Origin: CAZTDU01 sp050248795
GTDB taxonomy: Bacteria; Pseudomonadota; Gammaproteobacteria; Burkholderiales; SG8-39
Direction: 5' to 3'
Length of the DNA: 27,835 bases
Assembly (NCBI GenBank): GCA_050248795.1
Contig: JBFWRS010000041.1
Coordinates: forward strand, 1 to 27,835
Shown: one piece after another, positions 1 to 7,894 of the stretch
Numbering within the stretch: position 1 is the stretch's first letter
How the letters are laid out: every line of letters begins with the position of its first letter
Position numbers and translations under genes: made by a program
The notes under the pieces: model-generated
Seen by the model: only the letters and a program-made list of their open reading frames with translations
Told to the model about the DNA's origin: nothing
Database searches by the model: none

Positions 1-216
1 CACACCAGATTCGATTCCGACCGATCCTGAACAACCGTCCAAGGAGGTGACTGCCGACCCGATCAGCGTCTAGACTGCCATACAGCCGGATGGCCCATCT
101 GTCGGGGAATTACTGAACTTGTACACCCTGAAATCGATATTCTACTTTCCGATCCAACAAAGCATCCGCCTCTCTTCTCTGAGGGGTCTCTTCAGATAGT
201 CGCTCCCACCAGCGTT

Positions 217-729
217 GTGGCGCACCTAAGCGTGAAGACGCAGTTTACGAAAGCGACTCTCGTTGAGGCTGCAAAGAATATTGCGCGGACTCAGCGCGTC
301 ATATGTCGGTACGCGGAGTCTGCCAATGTCTGGCGAGGAATCTGCTTCTTTGATGTATCAGATTCGCGCGACGCGACGAGTATTCTCGATACTGTGGGTG
401 ATGCATTGAGTGAGGGGGTTTGCGCGGTTTACGCGGAAACTCAGAGTCCAGCGGCAAGGCGAGCCATCCCAGCTCTGATGCCCACTTCCATCGTTGTGCT
501 AGACAGGATTGCTATTTTTGTGAAGCCCGCTGGCCCGATGTCAGTGACTTTGCATCTCTTCGAACTGGGTTCAACGTCAGTCGCAGCCGTCTTCACGGAT
601 CTCTTTGGTTCGATTCAACGGTGGTTTGGCAGGAGCACGCCAAGCGAAATTGAGGAGATGGTGCGTCTATTGAGGTCTCCACCACCGCTCACCAAGGAAA
701 TTGAACTTCAGGGAATGCTGCCGAGATGA
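217..729 (+). CDS. DUF6602-like protein, probably lacking its normal N-terminus
   Basis: 170 aa from the first standard start, a GTG at 217, but the reading frame is open from position 31 and the family-like sequence begins before the GTG. Around 127-153 the frame reads PEIDILLSD and at 214-240 VVAHLSVKT, which together resemble the DUF6602 core (a 'QIDIVIYD' strand followed by 'aviEVKT', a restriction-endonuclease-like pattern). The usual Glu of E-x-K is Ser here (codon 229-231), so nuclease activity is doubtful. The C-terminal half (SIVVLDRIAIFVKP, then a helical end) also fits the family. An in-frame TGA at 28-30 and the lack of ATG/GTG/TTG between 31 and 216 suggest a 5' truncation, frameshift or unusual start. 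Its stop overlaps the next ATG by 4 bases (ATGA), so the two are probably co-translated. The family call is from memory of the motif pattern and is moderate. Confidence 0.55.
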   Translation: MAHLSVKTQFTKATLVEAAKNIARTQRVICRYAESANVWRGICFFDVSDSRDATSILDTVGDALSEGVCAVYAETQSPAARRAIPALMPTSIVVLDRIAIFVKPAGPMSVTLHLFELGSTSVAAVFTDLFGSIQRWFGRSTPSEIEEMVRLLRSPPPLTKEIELQGMLPR

Positions 730-3700
730 GTTTCCCTATCATTCCACTTCAGGAGGCAATTGAATCGCTTAGTCGTCGACCTGGATTGATCCTTGGTCCA
801 GATGCAACTTGTAGTAAGGATGTGGTGTCCCAACTGGTCTTGAATGCTGCACGAATTGCTGGCGCCAATGCAACAGACCTTGAAGCATGCGACGAGAGTG
901 GGTTCCGTCGCCTGATGGATAAGATGTGTGCGGGCGATAGCAATCGAATGGCCAATGCGGAACGCGAATATCTAGATGGGCTGCGTGACCTGAGGGGGAA
1001 TCTTGATCTGCCGCATCTCGCTCGAGCAGGATGGGCGGCATGCATATCGCTAACTACCGATCTTCTCTTCGAGACTGCGCTACGCAACTACCTAGACGCG
1101 ACACCAACGTCTCGTACAACTACCGTTGTGGACTGCCTTTCCGTCGACCCACCGGACAGAACTACACCGACATTCAAGTTGCTGGGTAACGTCAACTCCC
1201 AGATAGACGAATCTCGACTAGTTACGCGAGATTCTGCATTGCTATTGCGACAGCAAGCATGGCCCTTTCTATTGCGAAAGTTTCCAGACTATATTCATGA
1301 GGCACCTGTGTTTGTCGTTGGAACTGGCCCCGTGATTCCGTTCCTTCGGACTGTACTCAGTGTTTTGCTTCAACTTCCGAAGCCAAGTGTTCGGCGGCTT
1401 GTTTTCTTGAAAGATGATCCGGCGCTTGCTGATGCGACAGTTGAGGCGCTGTGCAGAAATTACGTTACACAGGTTGTCGATGCATCATTGCGTGAAGTAT
1501 GCCAAGGGATCTCGGAGATCGTGCTGCAACGGCCGACAATGGCCACAATCGCAGCCGCCGCGATGCCTATACCTGATCTCGCGCGCGTTCTTTCGGCGAA
1601 TGAGTCATTCCTGTCCATAGTGCCGAAAGGGACTGTCGCTTCAGGGGAGATTGAGCGGAATCAGCTTGCGCTGGTAGATTCCTTATTTAGGCCAACGGCA
1701 GTTGATTGGGCCCCCTTCCTTGCAGGATTAGATCTGCGGAGATCGGTTACAGATCGTGTCTTGGATGCAATTAGGCAGCACTTGAACGGTTCGCGCAGTA
1801 CTCATCCTAAGTTTGTCGTTACCTATGGTGATGCTGGTATCGGCAAGACTATGGTCTTGAAGCGCGTTGCTAGCGAGTTGGCCCAAGAAGGGCGGATGGT
1901 GTTTTGGCTAAGGAGATCTCAAAGCGACAATTGGATTCGTCACTATCGCAAGCTAGCGACGGATTTGGGTGACGCGTTTGGAAAGACCGCGGCACATACG
2001 GCGGATCCGCAGCTAGTGCTGATCTGTGACGATCCTTGGGGACTGCGACTTGATGCGGGCGAGCTGCTCGCGTGCTTTGAGAATGTGCCCTACAAGATTG
2101 TGATGGCGTTTTCCGTACGCAGTTCCGCTTACTTCACCACTGATGGCATTGCGCGCGCAATTGGTTCGGTGCCGCATTCTGAGATTCCCATCCCTTTTGA
2201 GCTGGACGACGCAGAAGTCGAGCTTCTCCCTAAGATGCTTCTACGCATTGGTGCTGTGAAAAGCGAGACAGCAGGCGTAGACGAGATTCGTAAGGTGCGT
2301 TCTCGCAATGCGAGAGACATTCTCTGCAGTCTTTGGTATCTAGTGCCAGAAACCCGCTCACAACTCCGCGATTCGTTGCGCGATGAGTACTGTCGCTTGG
2401 GCGATGTACGTGAAGTGATCGGGACGGCCGCGCAGTCCGCTTCCGTCTCGAGCAGTGCAGCGCTGAAAGCGTACGAGTATGTGACTGTCGCGAGCAATCT
2501 AGACATCGGTGTTCCCGTTGAAGTGCTAGTCAGGGCGCTACAGATTGACTATGCGGACTGGATTGAGATGACGGGAAACGGTAGGCCACTTTGGGGTTTG
2601 ATATACGACGAACATGATCCTGAACGACAGACGCTTGTCTATAGAACGCGTAACGAGGTAATTACGCGAGTACTGCTAGATTTGGTCAATGGCGGTGTTG
2701 GTCATTCTGGAGAGGTGCGAGTACTTAAGGAGTTGCTAAACGCATGTGCGGCCGGTGGACACGTTTACCGTACCTTCGTTCTGGATGTCCTCGTGCGCGG
2801 ACGAGGGAAGCTATCAAAGTATCTGACCTACGAACAAGGGGTGGAGCTATATGACATCGCGCGCCAAGCGTTACCGTATCCGGACCGAGTGATCGAGCAC
2901 CACAAAGGTATTTGGATCGATGACGTAGGCCGGCGCCACGCCGATGCGTACCGGCAATTCGAAGCAGCACTGCACTGTCGGGTGTACCCAGGGGCGGAGC
3001 GGGACGCACCGCGCGAGCACATCCATACGTCAATGGCAGCCACCGCAGTTCGGATGGTGAAGGACGGGGAGCTTGGCGCGGACAAGGGCTACGAGCTTGT
3101 CCGAGATCACTTGCGCCAGGCGGCAAGCCCTACGTTCTTCAATGGTCATACGGCGCACGTTGCGGCGAATCTTCTCTTTGAGTTGGCGCAGCATGCGAAA
3201 GAGGGATCAAGAGATCAGGTAAGTCTAAGGAGTCTTACTGAGGCGCTTCAAGAGATCGAAAAAGGGCGCCAGCTCATTGGGGCGCACGGAAGGAATCAGT
3301 TCAAGCAAGAGCGAAGCATAGCGATGTTGGATGATCTCCAACGGCGCATTCTTACGGCAATTCCGAATATTGATGTACTGGAGGAATTGGCCCGAAAGAT
3401 GGTCTTGGAAGATGGTAGTCAGGTGGGGCTAGAGGCTTCTGCGCGCCGTCGCCTAGCCGACGCAATACTAAGCGACAAAGGACGTGCTTACAATGAAGTG
3501 AACCAATATCTCATCGAGTGCTTTGGCTTTCTTGCTGAGAAGAAGCTGGATCCGTCGCCCAACTTACTTCTCGTTAGAGTTGATCTTGTCGTTCGATGGA
3601 GATTGCAACGTCCGAGCGGTGCTGTTGATTGGCGGAGTTTTAGGGACGACCTCCACGCGATAATATCGGTTCCCAGGTTCAGAGACGACCTAGTTAAGCA

Positions 3701-4043
3701 GTTTTACTTTGCAGTTGCGCAGTTCCACTGCAATGACATTACAAGTGCCAACGCTACTTTCGCGGGCCTTCGTAGACTTGCGCTGCCCGCTCATTCTCCT
3801 AACGCCATCCGCATGTATCTCAGAGGTGGCGATGGGAATCTTCGGCGACTTCAGGGGACGCTAGAGCGAAAGAACCAAATTTACTATTTCATGATTCCAG
3901 AACTCAACACTTCAGTTCAAGCGAGAGCGCATGCTGCGGAAGGTGGACCTGGAGCCACTGTTCACTCCTATCTTGGGTTCTCCCTGAACGGACCAGTCGC
4001 CGTTTTCTCGAGCCCCACTGAAACGGAAACTCTGCTTCCGTAA
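726..4043 (+). CDS. SIR2-like / STAND-type P-loop NTPase, candidate anti-phage defence protein
   Basis: 1105 aa. Residues about 15-260 look like a divergent SIR2 fold: LILGPD at 21-26 where sirtuins have GAGxS, LTTDLLFETAL at 109-119 where SIR2-like defence proteins have TTNYDxLLE, KLLGN at 151-155 replacing KLHGD, and FVVGTGP at 196-202 replacing FVGxSLxD. The catalytic His is therefore absent. A clear Walker A (GDAGIGKT, 368-375) and Walker B (LVLICDD, 430-436) follow, then a long helical region typical of STAND/NACHT sensors. The last ~65 residues (about 1041-1105) resemble a small OB or cold-shock-like domain ending in a GPVAV strand. N-terminal effector plus NTPase plus sensor is the layout of Avs/NLR-like prokaryotic defence proteins. 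The role is inferred: on sensing a trigger the NTPase would oligomerise and activate its partner. It overlaps the upstream DUF6602-like gene by 4 bases. Base composition is clearly more AT-rich than the genes after 9 kb, suggesting transfer. Confidence 0.75.
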   Translation: MSFPIIPLQEAIESLSRRPGLILGPDATCSKDVVSQLVLNAARIAGANATDLEACDESGFRRLMDKMCAGDSNRMANAEREYLDGLRDLRGNLDLPHLARAGWAACISLTTDLLFETALRNYLDATPTSRTTTVVDCLSVDPPDRTTPTFKLLGNVNSQIDESRLVTRDSALLLRQQAWPFLLRKFPDYIHEAPVFVVGTGPVIPFLRTVLSVLLQLPKPSVRRLVFLKDDPALADATVEALCRNYVTQVVDASLREVCQGISEIVLQRPTMATIAAAAMPIPDLARVLSANESFLSIVPKGTVASGEIERNQLALVDSLFRPTAVDWAPFLAGLDLRRSVTDRVLDAIRQHLNGSRSTHPKFVVTYGDAGIGKTMVLKRVASELAQEGRMVFWLRRSQSDNWIRHYRKLATDLGDAFGKTAAHTADPQLVLICDDPWGLRLDAGELLACFENVPYKIVMAFSVRSSAYFTTDGIARAIGSVPHSEIPIPFELDDAEVELLPKMLLRIGAVKSETAGVDEIRKVRSRNARDILCSLWYLVPETRSQLRDSLRDEYCRLGDVREVIGTAAQSASVSSSAALKAYEYVTVASNLDIGVPVEVLVRALQIDYADWIEMTGNGRPLWGLIYDEHDPERQTLVYRTRNEVITRVLLDLVNGGVGHSGEVRVLKELLNACAAGGHVYRTFVLDVLVRGRGKLSKYLTYEQGVELYDIARQALPYPDRVIEHHKGIWIDDVGRRHADAYRQFEAALHCRVYPGAERDAPREHIHTSMAATAVRMVKDGELGADKGYELVRDHLRQAASPTFFNGHTAHVAANLLFELAQHAKEGSRDQVSLRSLTEALQEIEKGRQLIGAHGRNQFKQERSIAMLDDLQRRILTAIPNIDVLEELARKMVLEDGSQVGLEASARRRLADAILSDKGRAYNEVNQYLIECFGFLAEKKLDPSPNLLLVRVDLVVRWRLQRPSGAVDWRSFRDDLHAIISVPRFRDDLVKQFYFAVAQFHCNDITSANATFAGLRRLALPAHSPNAIRMYLRGGDGNLRRLQGTLERKNQIYYFMIPELNTSVQARAHAAEGGPGATVHSYLGFSLNGPVAVFSSPTETETLLP

Positions 4044-4285
4044 GGGCTTTGGAGACGAGTCTAGTCGGTACCTCTATTGCCAAACGACCGAGTTCACGTA
4101 GAGGCCTAAGCAGTTCCCTCCGCACCTGACTCCCCCATACCTCATCAGCCGACAACGCTCGAGTTTGTGAACGCCTTGCGAGTGGTCGGAATCTGCAACC
4201 GCGCGGCGTGCGGCACGCTAGATGAGCGATACATGGCTGCACATCCACGTGCTCCTCGTGCGACGCTGGGTCCGCGATCTTGATT
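4044..4285. other. Gene-free border between AT-richer island and catabolic cassette
   Basis: This stretch separates the convergent ends of the SIR2-like NTPase gene and the Bug receptor gene. I found no convincing gene, tRNA, hairpin-plus-T-run terminator or attachment repeat in it. The open frame that crosses it on the minus strand has no recognisable protein and overlaps the end of the NTPase gene, so I treat it as chance. Confidence 0.5.
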
Positions 4286-5257
4286 CTAGTTTGCAGTAGC
4301 GCCGGACTGCTTAACGATAACCGCCCATTTTTCGAGTTCATTCTTTATGAACACGGCAAACTCCTCGGGTGTGTTGGTAACTGGATCTGCTCCGAGGCTG
4401 GCGAATCGCTCCTTTAGTTGCGGTGACTGCACTGCCGCGACGATCTCGTGATTCAGGCGCGCAACGATCGGGGGAGGTGTCCCCGCCGGGGCCTGGACAC
4501 CGAACCATGCGGACAGGTCGTAACCGGGGAAGCCTGATTCCGCCAGCGTCGGTAGGTTGGCCACCAACGAAGAGCGCTTCGCAGTCGTGATCGCCAACGC
4601 GCGCAGCCTCCCGTCGCGAACGAAGGGCAAAGCCGTAGGGACGTTCTCGATCATCATCGACACTTGTCCCCCGGCCAGTGCGGCTAGTGCCGGCCCGCTA
4701 CCCTTGAACGGAACGTGCACGATGTTCACGCCGGCCGTGGTCTTGACCAATTCGACCGCCAATTGCGTGGCGCTGCCAATCCCGCCTGAGGCGTAGTTGA
4801 GTTCACCCGGCTTCGAACGAGCCAGGTTTACCAACTCTTTCACCGAACTCACCGACATTGACGGATGTACCACAAGCATTTGCGGTACCGAAGCCACCAA
4901 GCTTACCGGCGCGAAGTCCTTGATTGGATTAAAAGGGATCTTCTTGTACAGCGTTGGATTGATTGAGAACACTGCAACGTTGCCGAATAGCAGTGTGTAT
5001 CCATCCGCCGGAGATCGTGCGACGTAGTCGGCTGCGATGTTGCCGCCTGCGCCGCCTCGGTTCTCGACGACTATCGGCTGCTTGAGCCCATCGCCCAGCG
5101 CTTGGCCGATCAGTCGCGCGAGGAGGTCAGCCGTGCCGCCGGGTGGATAAGGGACGACAAGTCGGACTGGCTTGTCCGGATAGGATTGAGCGAGTACAGG
5201 CGTTCCACCGGATAGCGCCAGCGCGAGGGCTCCACAGACTGCGAGGAAGCGTTTCAT
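4286..5257 (-). CDS. Bug/TctC-family periplasmic solute receptor
   Basis: 323 aa with a Sec signal peptide (MKRF, hydrophobic core, cleavage near VLAQS at about residue 24). Typical family landmarks follow: YPDKPVRLVVPYPPGGTADLLAR, then VVENRGGAGGNIAADYVA, then SPADGYTLLFG. Bug receptors bind carboxylates in the periplasm; some serve tripartite tricarboxylate transporters and many are orphans. No TctA/TctB permease is in the window. An AAGGAG ribosome site lies 6 bases before the ATG, and the start overlaps the stop of the dienelactone-hydrolase-like gene (ATGA). It is the last gene of the minus-strand cassette that begins with the IclR gene, so its ligand is probably the substrate of that cassette, perhaps an aromatic dicarboxylate. 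The ligand is an inference; the family is near certain. Confidence 0.95.
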   Translation of the reverse strand: MKRFLAVCGALALALSGGTPVLAQSYPDKPVRLVVPYPPGGTADLLARLIGQALGDGLKQPIVVENRGGAGGNIAADYVARSPADGYTLLFGNVAVFSINPTLYKKIPFNPIKDFAPVSLVASVPQMLVVHPSMSVSSVKELVNLARSKPGELNYASGGIGSATQLAVELVKTTAGVNIVHVPFKGSGPALAALAGGQVSMMIENVPTALPFVRDGRLRALAITTAKRSSLVANLPTLAESGFPGYDLSAWFGVQAPAGTPPPIVARLNHEIVAAVQSPQLKERFASLGADPVTNTPEEFAVFIKNELEKWAVIVKQSGATAN

Positions 5258-5973
5258 GAGCTGCTCCTTGGGGTGGTAATCGGGAAATGGCGCCCGAGGA
5301 AGCTTCTTGCTTCCTCGAATGCGAGGGCCGCATGGTCCGCGCTGAAGTTCGGGTGTGTCGATACCGCGAACCCATGTTCGGCGCCGGGGTAGGTACGCAG
5401 CGCACAGATTGCGCCCCGCGCGCGCAGCCGAGCGTCGAGGGCGCGAATGTCATCAATCGAGGCGGATCTGTCCTCGGTACCGTGTAGCAGCATCACTGGT
5501 ACGTTCACGGCATCGGCGAGATCGTACGGCTGGAGGCGATGGTCTGCGTCGATTGCGCGATAGGCGAAGCCATGGAAAACGATGACCGTACGCACAGCAG
5601 TTTGCCGCGCCGCGGCCATAAACGCATAAATCCCGCCCTTACAGAAGCCGATCACTGCCACGCGTTCAGTCAGTACGCGCTCAACAGTCGTCAGGTAGTC
5701 GAACGCTCCCTGCAAGTCGCCTAGGACGAGGTCGTCGCTTGGATTCGAACCGCCGCCGTGCCACCCATGGACGAGTGTGACGTAGCCCCAGTCCGACAGG
5801 CGACTCGCGATCTCAATGTACCCTTCGTCACCGCCAGCGACGCCTCGAAGGACGACAATGGCGGGCCGCGAATCGCCGCCGTCAGGAAGTGACAGGTAAG
5901 ACCGGATGCTTTGCCCAGGCGCACCAGCGTAATTGACGAGCCGGGGCTCACGCATAAGCCGCGTTGGTCTCAT
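5254..5973 (-). CDS. Dienelactone hydrolase family protein
   Basis: 239 aa alpha/beta hydrolase without signal peptide. The nucleophile elbow is GFCKGG with Cys111, as in dienelactone hydrolases, and the rest of the triad is visible as Asp168 (LLHGTEDRS) and His200 (GAEHGF). The length matches the family, which opens dienelactones to maleylacetate in the cytoplasm or hydrolyses related lactones and esters. It lies between the decarboxylase-like gene and the Bug gene and overlaps both. The ATG at 5973 overlaps the upstream gene by 26 bases; an internal ATG at 5955 (Met7) would overlap by only 8. Neither has a strong ribosome site, so the start is uncertain. Carboxymethylenebutenolidase activity on a natural substrate is not proven by sequence. 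Confidence 0.85.
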   Translation of the reverse strand: MRPTRLMREPRLVNYAGAPGQSIRSYLSLPDGGDSRPAIVVLRGVAGGDEGYIEIASRLSDWGYVTLVHGWHGGGSNPSDDLVLGDLQGAFDYLTTVERVLTERVAVIGFCKGGIYAFMAAARQTAVRTVIVFHGFAYRAIDADHRLQPYDLADAVNVPVMLLHGTEDRSASIDDIRALDARLRARGAICALRTYPGAEHGFAVSTHPNFSADHAALAFEEARSFLGRHFPITTPRSSS

Positions 5974-6946
5974 CTACTGTCTCGAACAGTTCGGCAACTT
6001 CCATCAAGGAGCGCGTCAGCCCTTGTTCGTGCAGGTAGGCAAGAACGGCCCCCAGTGCCTTGCCGTTCGGACCGATCCCGTAGGGCCAGAAGTCTTTGCC
6101 AATCAGCGCATGCGCCTCATCGAGGCTGTGTTGCAGCCAAGGCAAACAGCAGGCTAGGTGCCCGGTCACCCTCAGCCGCGCCAGGCCGAGGGCTTTCGCG
6201 GCCGAAAATGCGTCGTACAACGATTGCGCGAGGCCGGGATTGCTCTGGCAGAACTCCTTGCGAACCACCGCCAGGTGCATGATTGGAAAGATGGACGTGC
6301 GGCGCAGGTATTCGCGCTCAACGTCTGCGTAGTTCGGAAAAAGCCTGCGCACGCGTGGCGAGCCCCTGCGCACGCATGCCGGCACGGTAGAGCCAATCAC
6401 AGCATCTATTGCGCCAGACTCAAGCAGTTCGCCGATTGAATGCTTGTCGCCAGGATCCTCGATCGACACGTCGGCCGGCAGGTCCAGTGCCAGGCGTTCG
6501 GCACGTCCACGGGCGTCGATGTCGGTGTTCCAGTTTGATACCCAGTGGATCTCCCTCGGGTGTACGCCGTACTCGTGCTGCAGGAGGCCTCGAAGCCAGA
6601 CAGCCCCAGTGAGCTGATACTCAGGGATCCCGACGCGCTTGCCGCGGAGATCCTCGGGTCGACTGATGCCCGATGCAGCGTTCACGAAAATGTAGCTATG
6701 CCTGAAGTTGCGCGATAGGAACACTGGGATTGCGGTGTAACGCACGTCGCCGCGCGAACGCATGATTACGTATGTGCTCAGCGACAATTCACCGGCATCG
6801 AACTCGAGCCCTTCCACCATCTTGCGGAACAACTCGCCTGGGTGTTGCAGGATAGTCAGCTTCATATCGACCCCTTCGGGTCGCACCCGGCCATCGACGA
6901 GCGCCTGTACACGGTCAAAATACTCCAAGCATCCGACGCGGAGCAT
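5948..6946 (-). CDS. 4,5-dihydroxyphthalate decarboxylase-like protein
   Basis: 332 aa from the ATG at 6946; the frame extends upstream to a TTG at 6982 that would overlap the previous gene by 23 bases. I chose the ATG because family members begin a few residues before the LRVGCLEYFDR segment, and neither site has a clear Shine-Dalgarno. Conserved segments include FDAGELSLSTYVIM, IPVFLSRNFRHSYIFVN and LRGKRVGIPEYQLTGAVW, characteristic of 4,5-dihydroxyphthalate decarboxylase and its relatives, which share a periplasmic-binding-protein fold yet act in the cytoplasm. No signal peptide is present. In phthalate degradation the enzyme converts 4,5-dihydroxyphthalate to protocatechuate. Here the neighbours (diiron protein, dienelactone hydrolase, Bug receptor) support aromatic-acid catabolism, but the exact substrate is unknown because many family members have diverged. 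Confidence 0.8.
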   Translation of the reverse strand: MLRVGCLEYFDRVQALVDGRVRPEGVDMKLTILQHPGELFRKMVEGLEFDAGELSLSTYVIMRSRGDVRYTAIPVFLSRNFRHSYIFVNAASGISRPEDLRGKRVGIPEYQLTGAVWLRGLLQHEYGVHPREIHWVSNWNTDIDARGRAERLALDLPADVSIEDPGDKHSIGELLESGAIDAVIGSTVPACVRRGSPRVRRLFPNYADVEREYLRRTSIFPIMHLAVVRKEFCQSNPGLAQSLYDAFSAAKALGLARLRVTGHLACCLPWLQHSLDEAHALIGKDFWPYGIGPNGKALGAVLAYLHEQGLTRSLMEVAELFETVDETNAAYA

Positions 6947-6959
6947 CTGCGGAACAGGC

Positions 6960-7880
6960 TCAGGTTTCGCCAAGCTCGGCAAACTTCGGAACGTGGACTC
7001 CCCATGGAGTCATCCGCTCGCGGATTTCACCCATGCACTTACGAAGTGCTTCGTGTTCTTCGCCAGGTGGGCAGCCACCTAGCCCAGCTTCGGCGCAGAT
7101 CGCGTCGACTGATTTCGTCTCAGGCGCGTCTGCGACAGGCGTGGACGAGTGGAAGCCCGTGAGCTCGACGTCAACAATCACCTCTATGACGAATCGCTGG
7201 ATCGCCTTGATCTCTTCCGCTTTGAGCTGGGGTACACGGTGATCCAGGTAATCCCAGCCGAACTGCACATGCCTGACTTCATCTTGGCAGATCAGGCGCA
7301 AGATCTCCTTGGCTGCAGGGTCTGTCGCCCGCTTATGCTTGGCTGCGAGCATGGCAAACGCGCAGCCTTCGAATACGCAGTGCCAACCAGCGATCAGCGC
7401 GTCGAGTGACAGGTTCGGGTCAAGCGCTTTGGCACGCATCCCCGCGACCATCTGGCCGCCAAAGACGAGCGGATCGGGCTCGTCAATGTAGCCCCCCAGA
7501 CGCTCGGCCATCATGTAGCAGGACTCGCAGTGCTTCGCTTCATCCATCGTCTTGGCCGCAAGGACAAACTTGGCATCCGTGTCGGCCATGCCTTCGAGCG
7601 TCATGCGCAACAAGACAATTGGCGATTCCGATATTCCTGTGTATTCCTGCCATGCACGGCGGCTCCAGAACAGGCGACCGGCCAAGCGCTGCTCTTCCGT
7701 GTAGCGATTGGGGTCGCACTGGTCCCAGGGGATAGCAGTGACCGGATCCCAGTTGGACGCCTTGCTCTTCGTCCACCAGCGCGTGACGCCGGGGATCTCG
7801 GGCTTCATCCTCAATGGGAAACGGCGTTCGGGGATACCGAACATCATCTCCGCTGCTTCTTTCGTCGAAACGCGCTGCAA
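6960..7880 (-). CDS. Ferritin-like diiron protein, putative oxygenase
   Basis: 306 aa. Helical ferritin-like core with two ExxH-type iron motifs: MDEAKHCE and, about 95 residues later, QDEVRHVQFG; further acidic residues in the intervening helices (TLEGMAD, VFEGCAF) could complete a carboxylate-bridged diiron site. Such proteins activate O2 for hydroxylation, N-oxygenation or desaturation. The start is a TTG at 7880, supported by a textbook AAGGAGGT ribosome site only a few bases upstream, within the 14-base gap after the IclR gene. It sits directly before the dihydroxyphthalate-decarboxylase-like gene, which suggests it supplies an oxidised intermediate to that step (inference). I cannot assign it to AurF or another named subfamily. 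Confidence 0.8.
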   Translation of the reverse strand: MQRVSTKEAAEMMFGIPERRFPLRMKPEIPGVTRWWTKSKASNWDPVTAIPWDQCDPNRYTEEQRLAGRLFWSRRAWQEYTGISESPIVLLRMTLEGMADTDAKFVLAAKTMDEAKHCESCYMMAERLGGYIDEPDPLVFGGQMVAGMRAKALDPNLSLDALIAGWHCVFEGCAFAMLAAKHKRATDPAAKEILRLICQDEVRHVQFGWDYLDHRVPQLKAEEIKAIQRFVIEVIVDVELTGFHSSTPVADAPETKSVDAICAEAGLGGCPPGEEHEALRKCMGEIRERMTPWGVHVPKFAELGET

Positions 7881-7894
7881 AGGACCTCCTTAGT

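Noticed and set aside
3904..4341. 145-codon minus-strand open frame at the island border, considered as an integrase or transposase remnant
   Set aside because: No catalytic motif or family resemblance; it overlaps the ends of two real genes.
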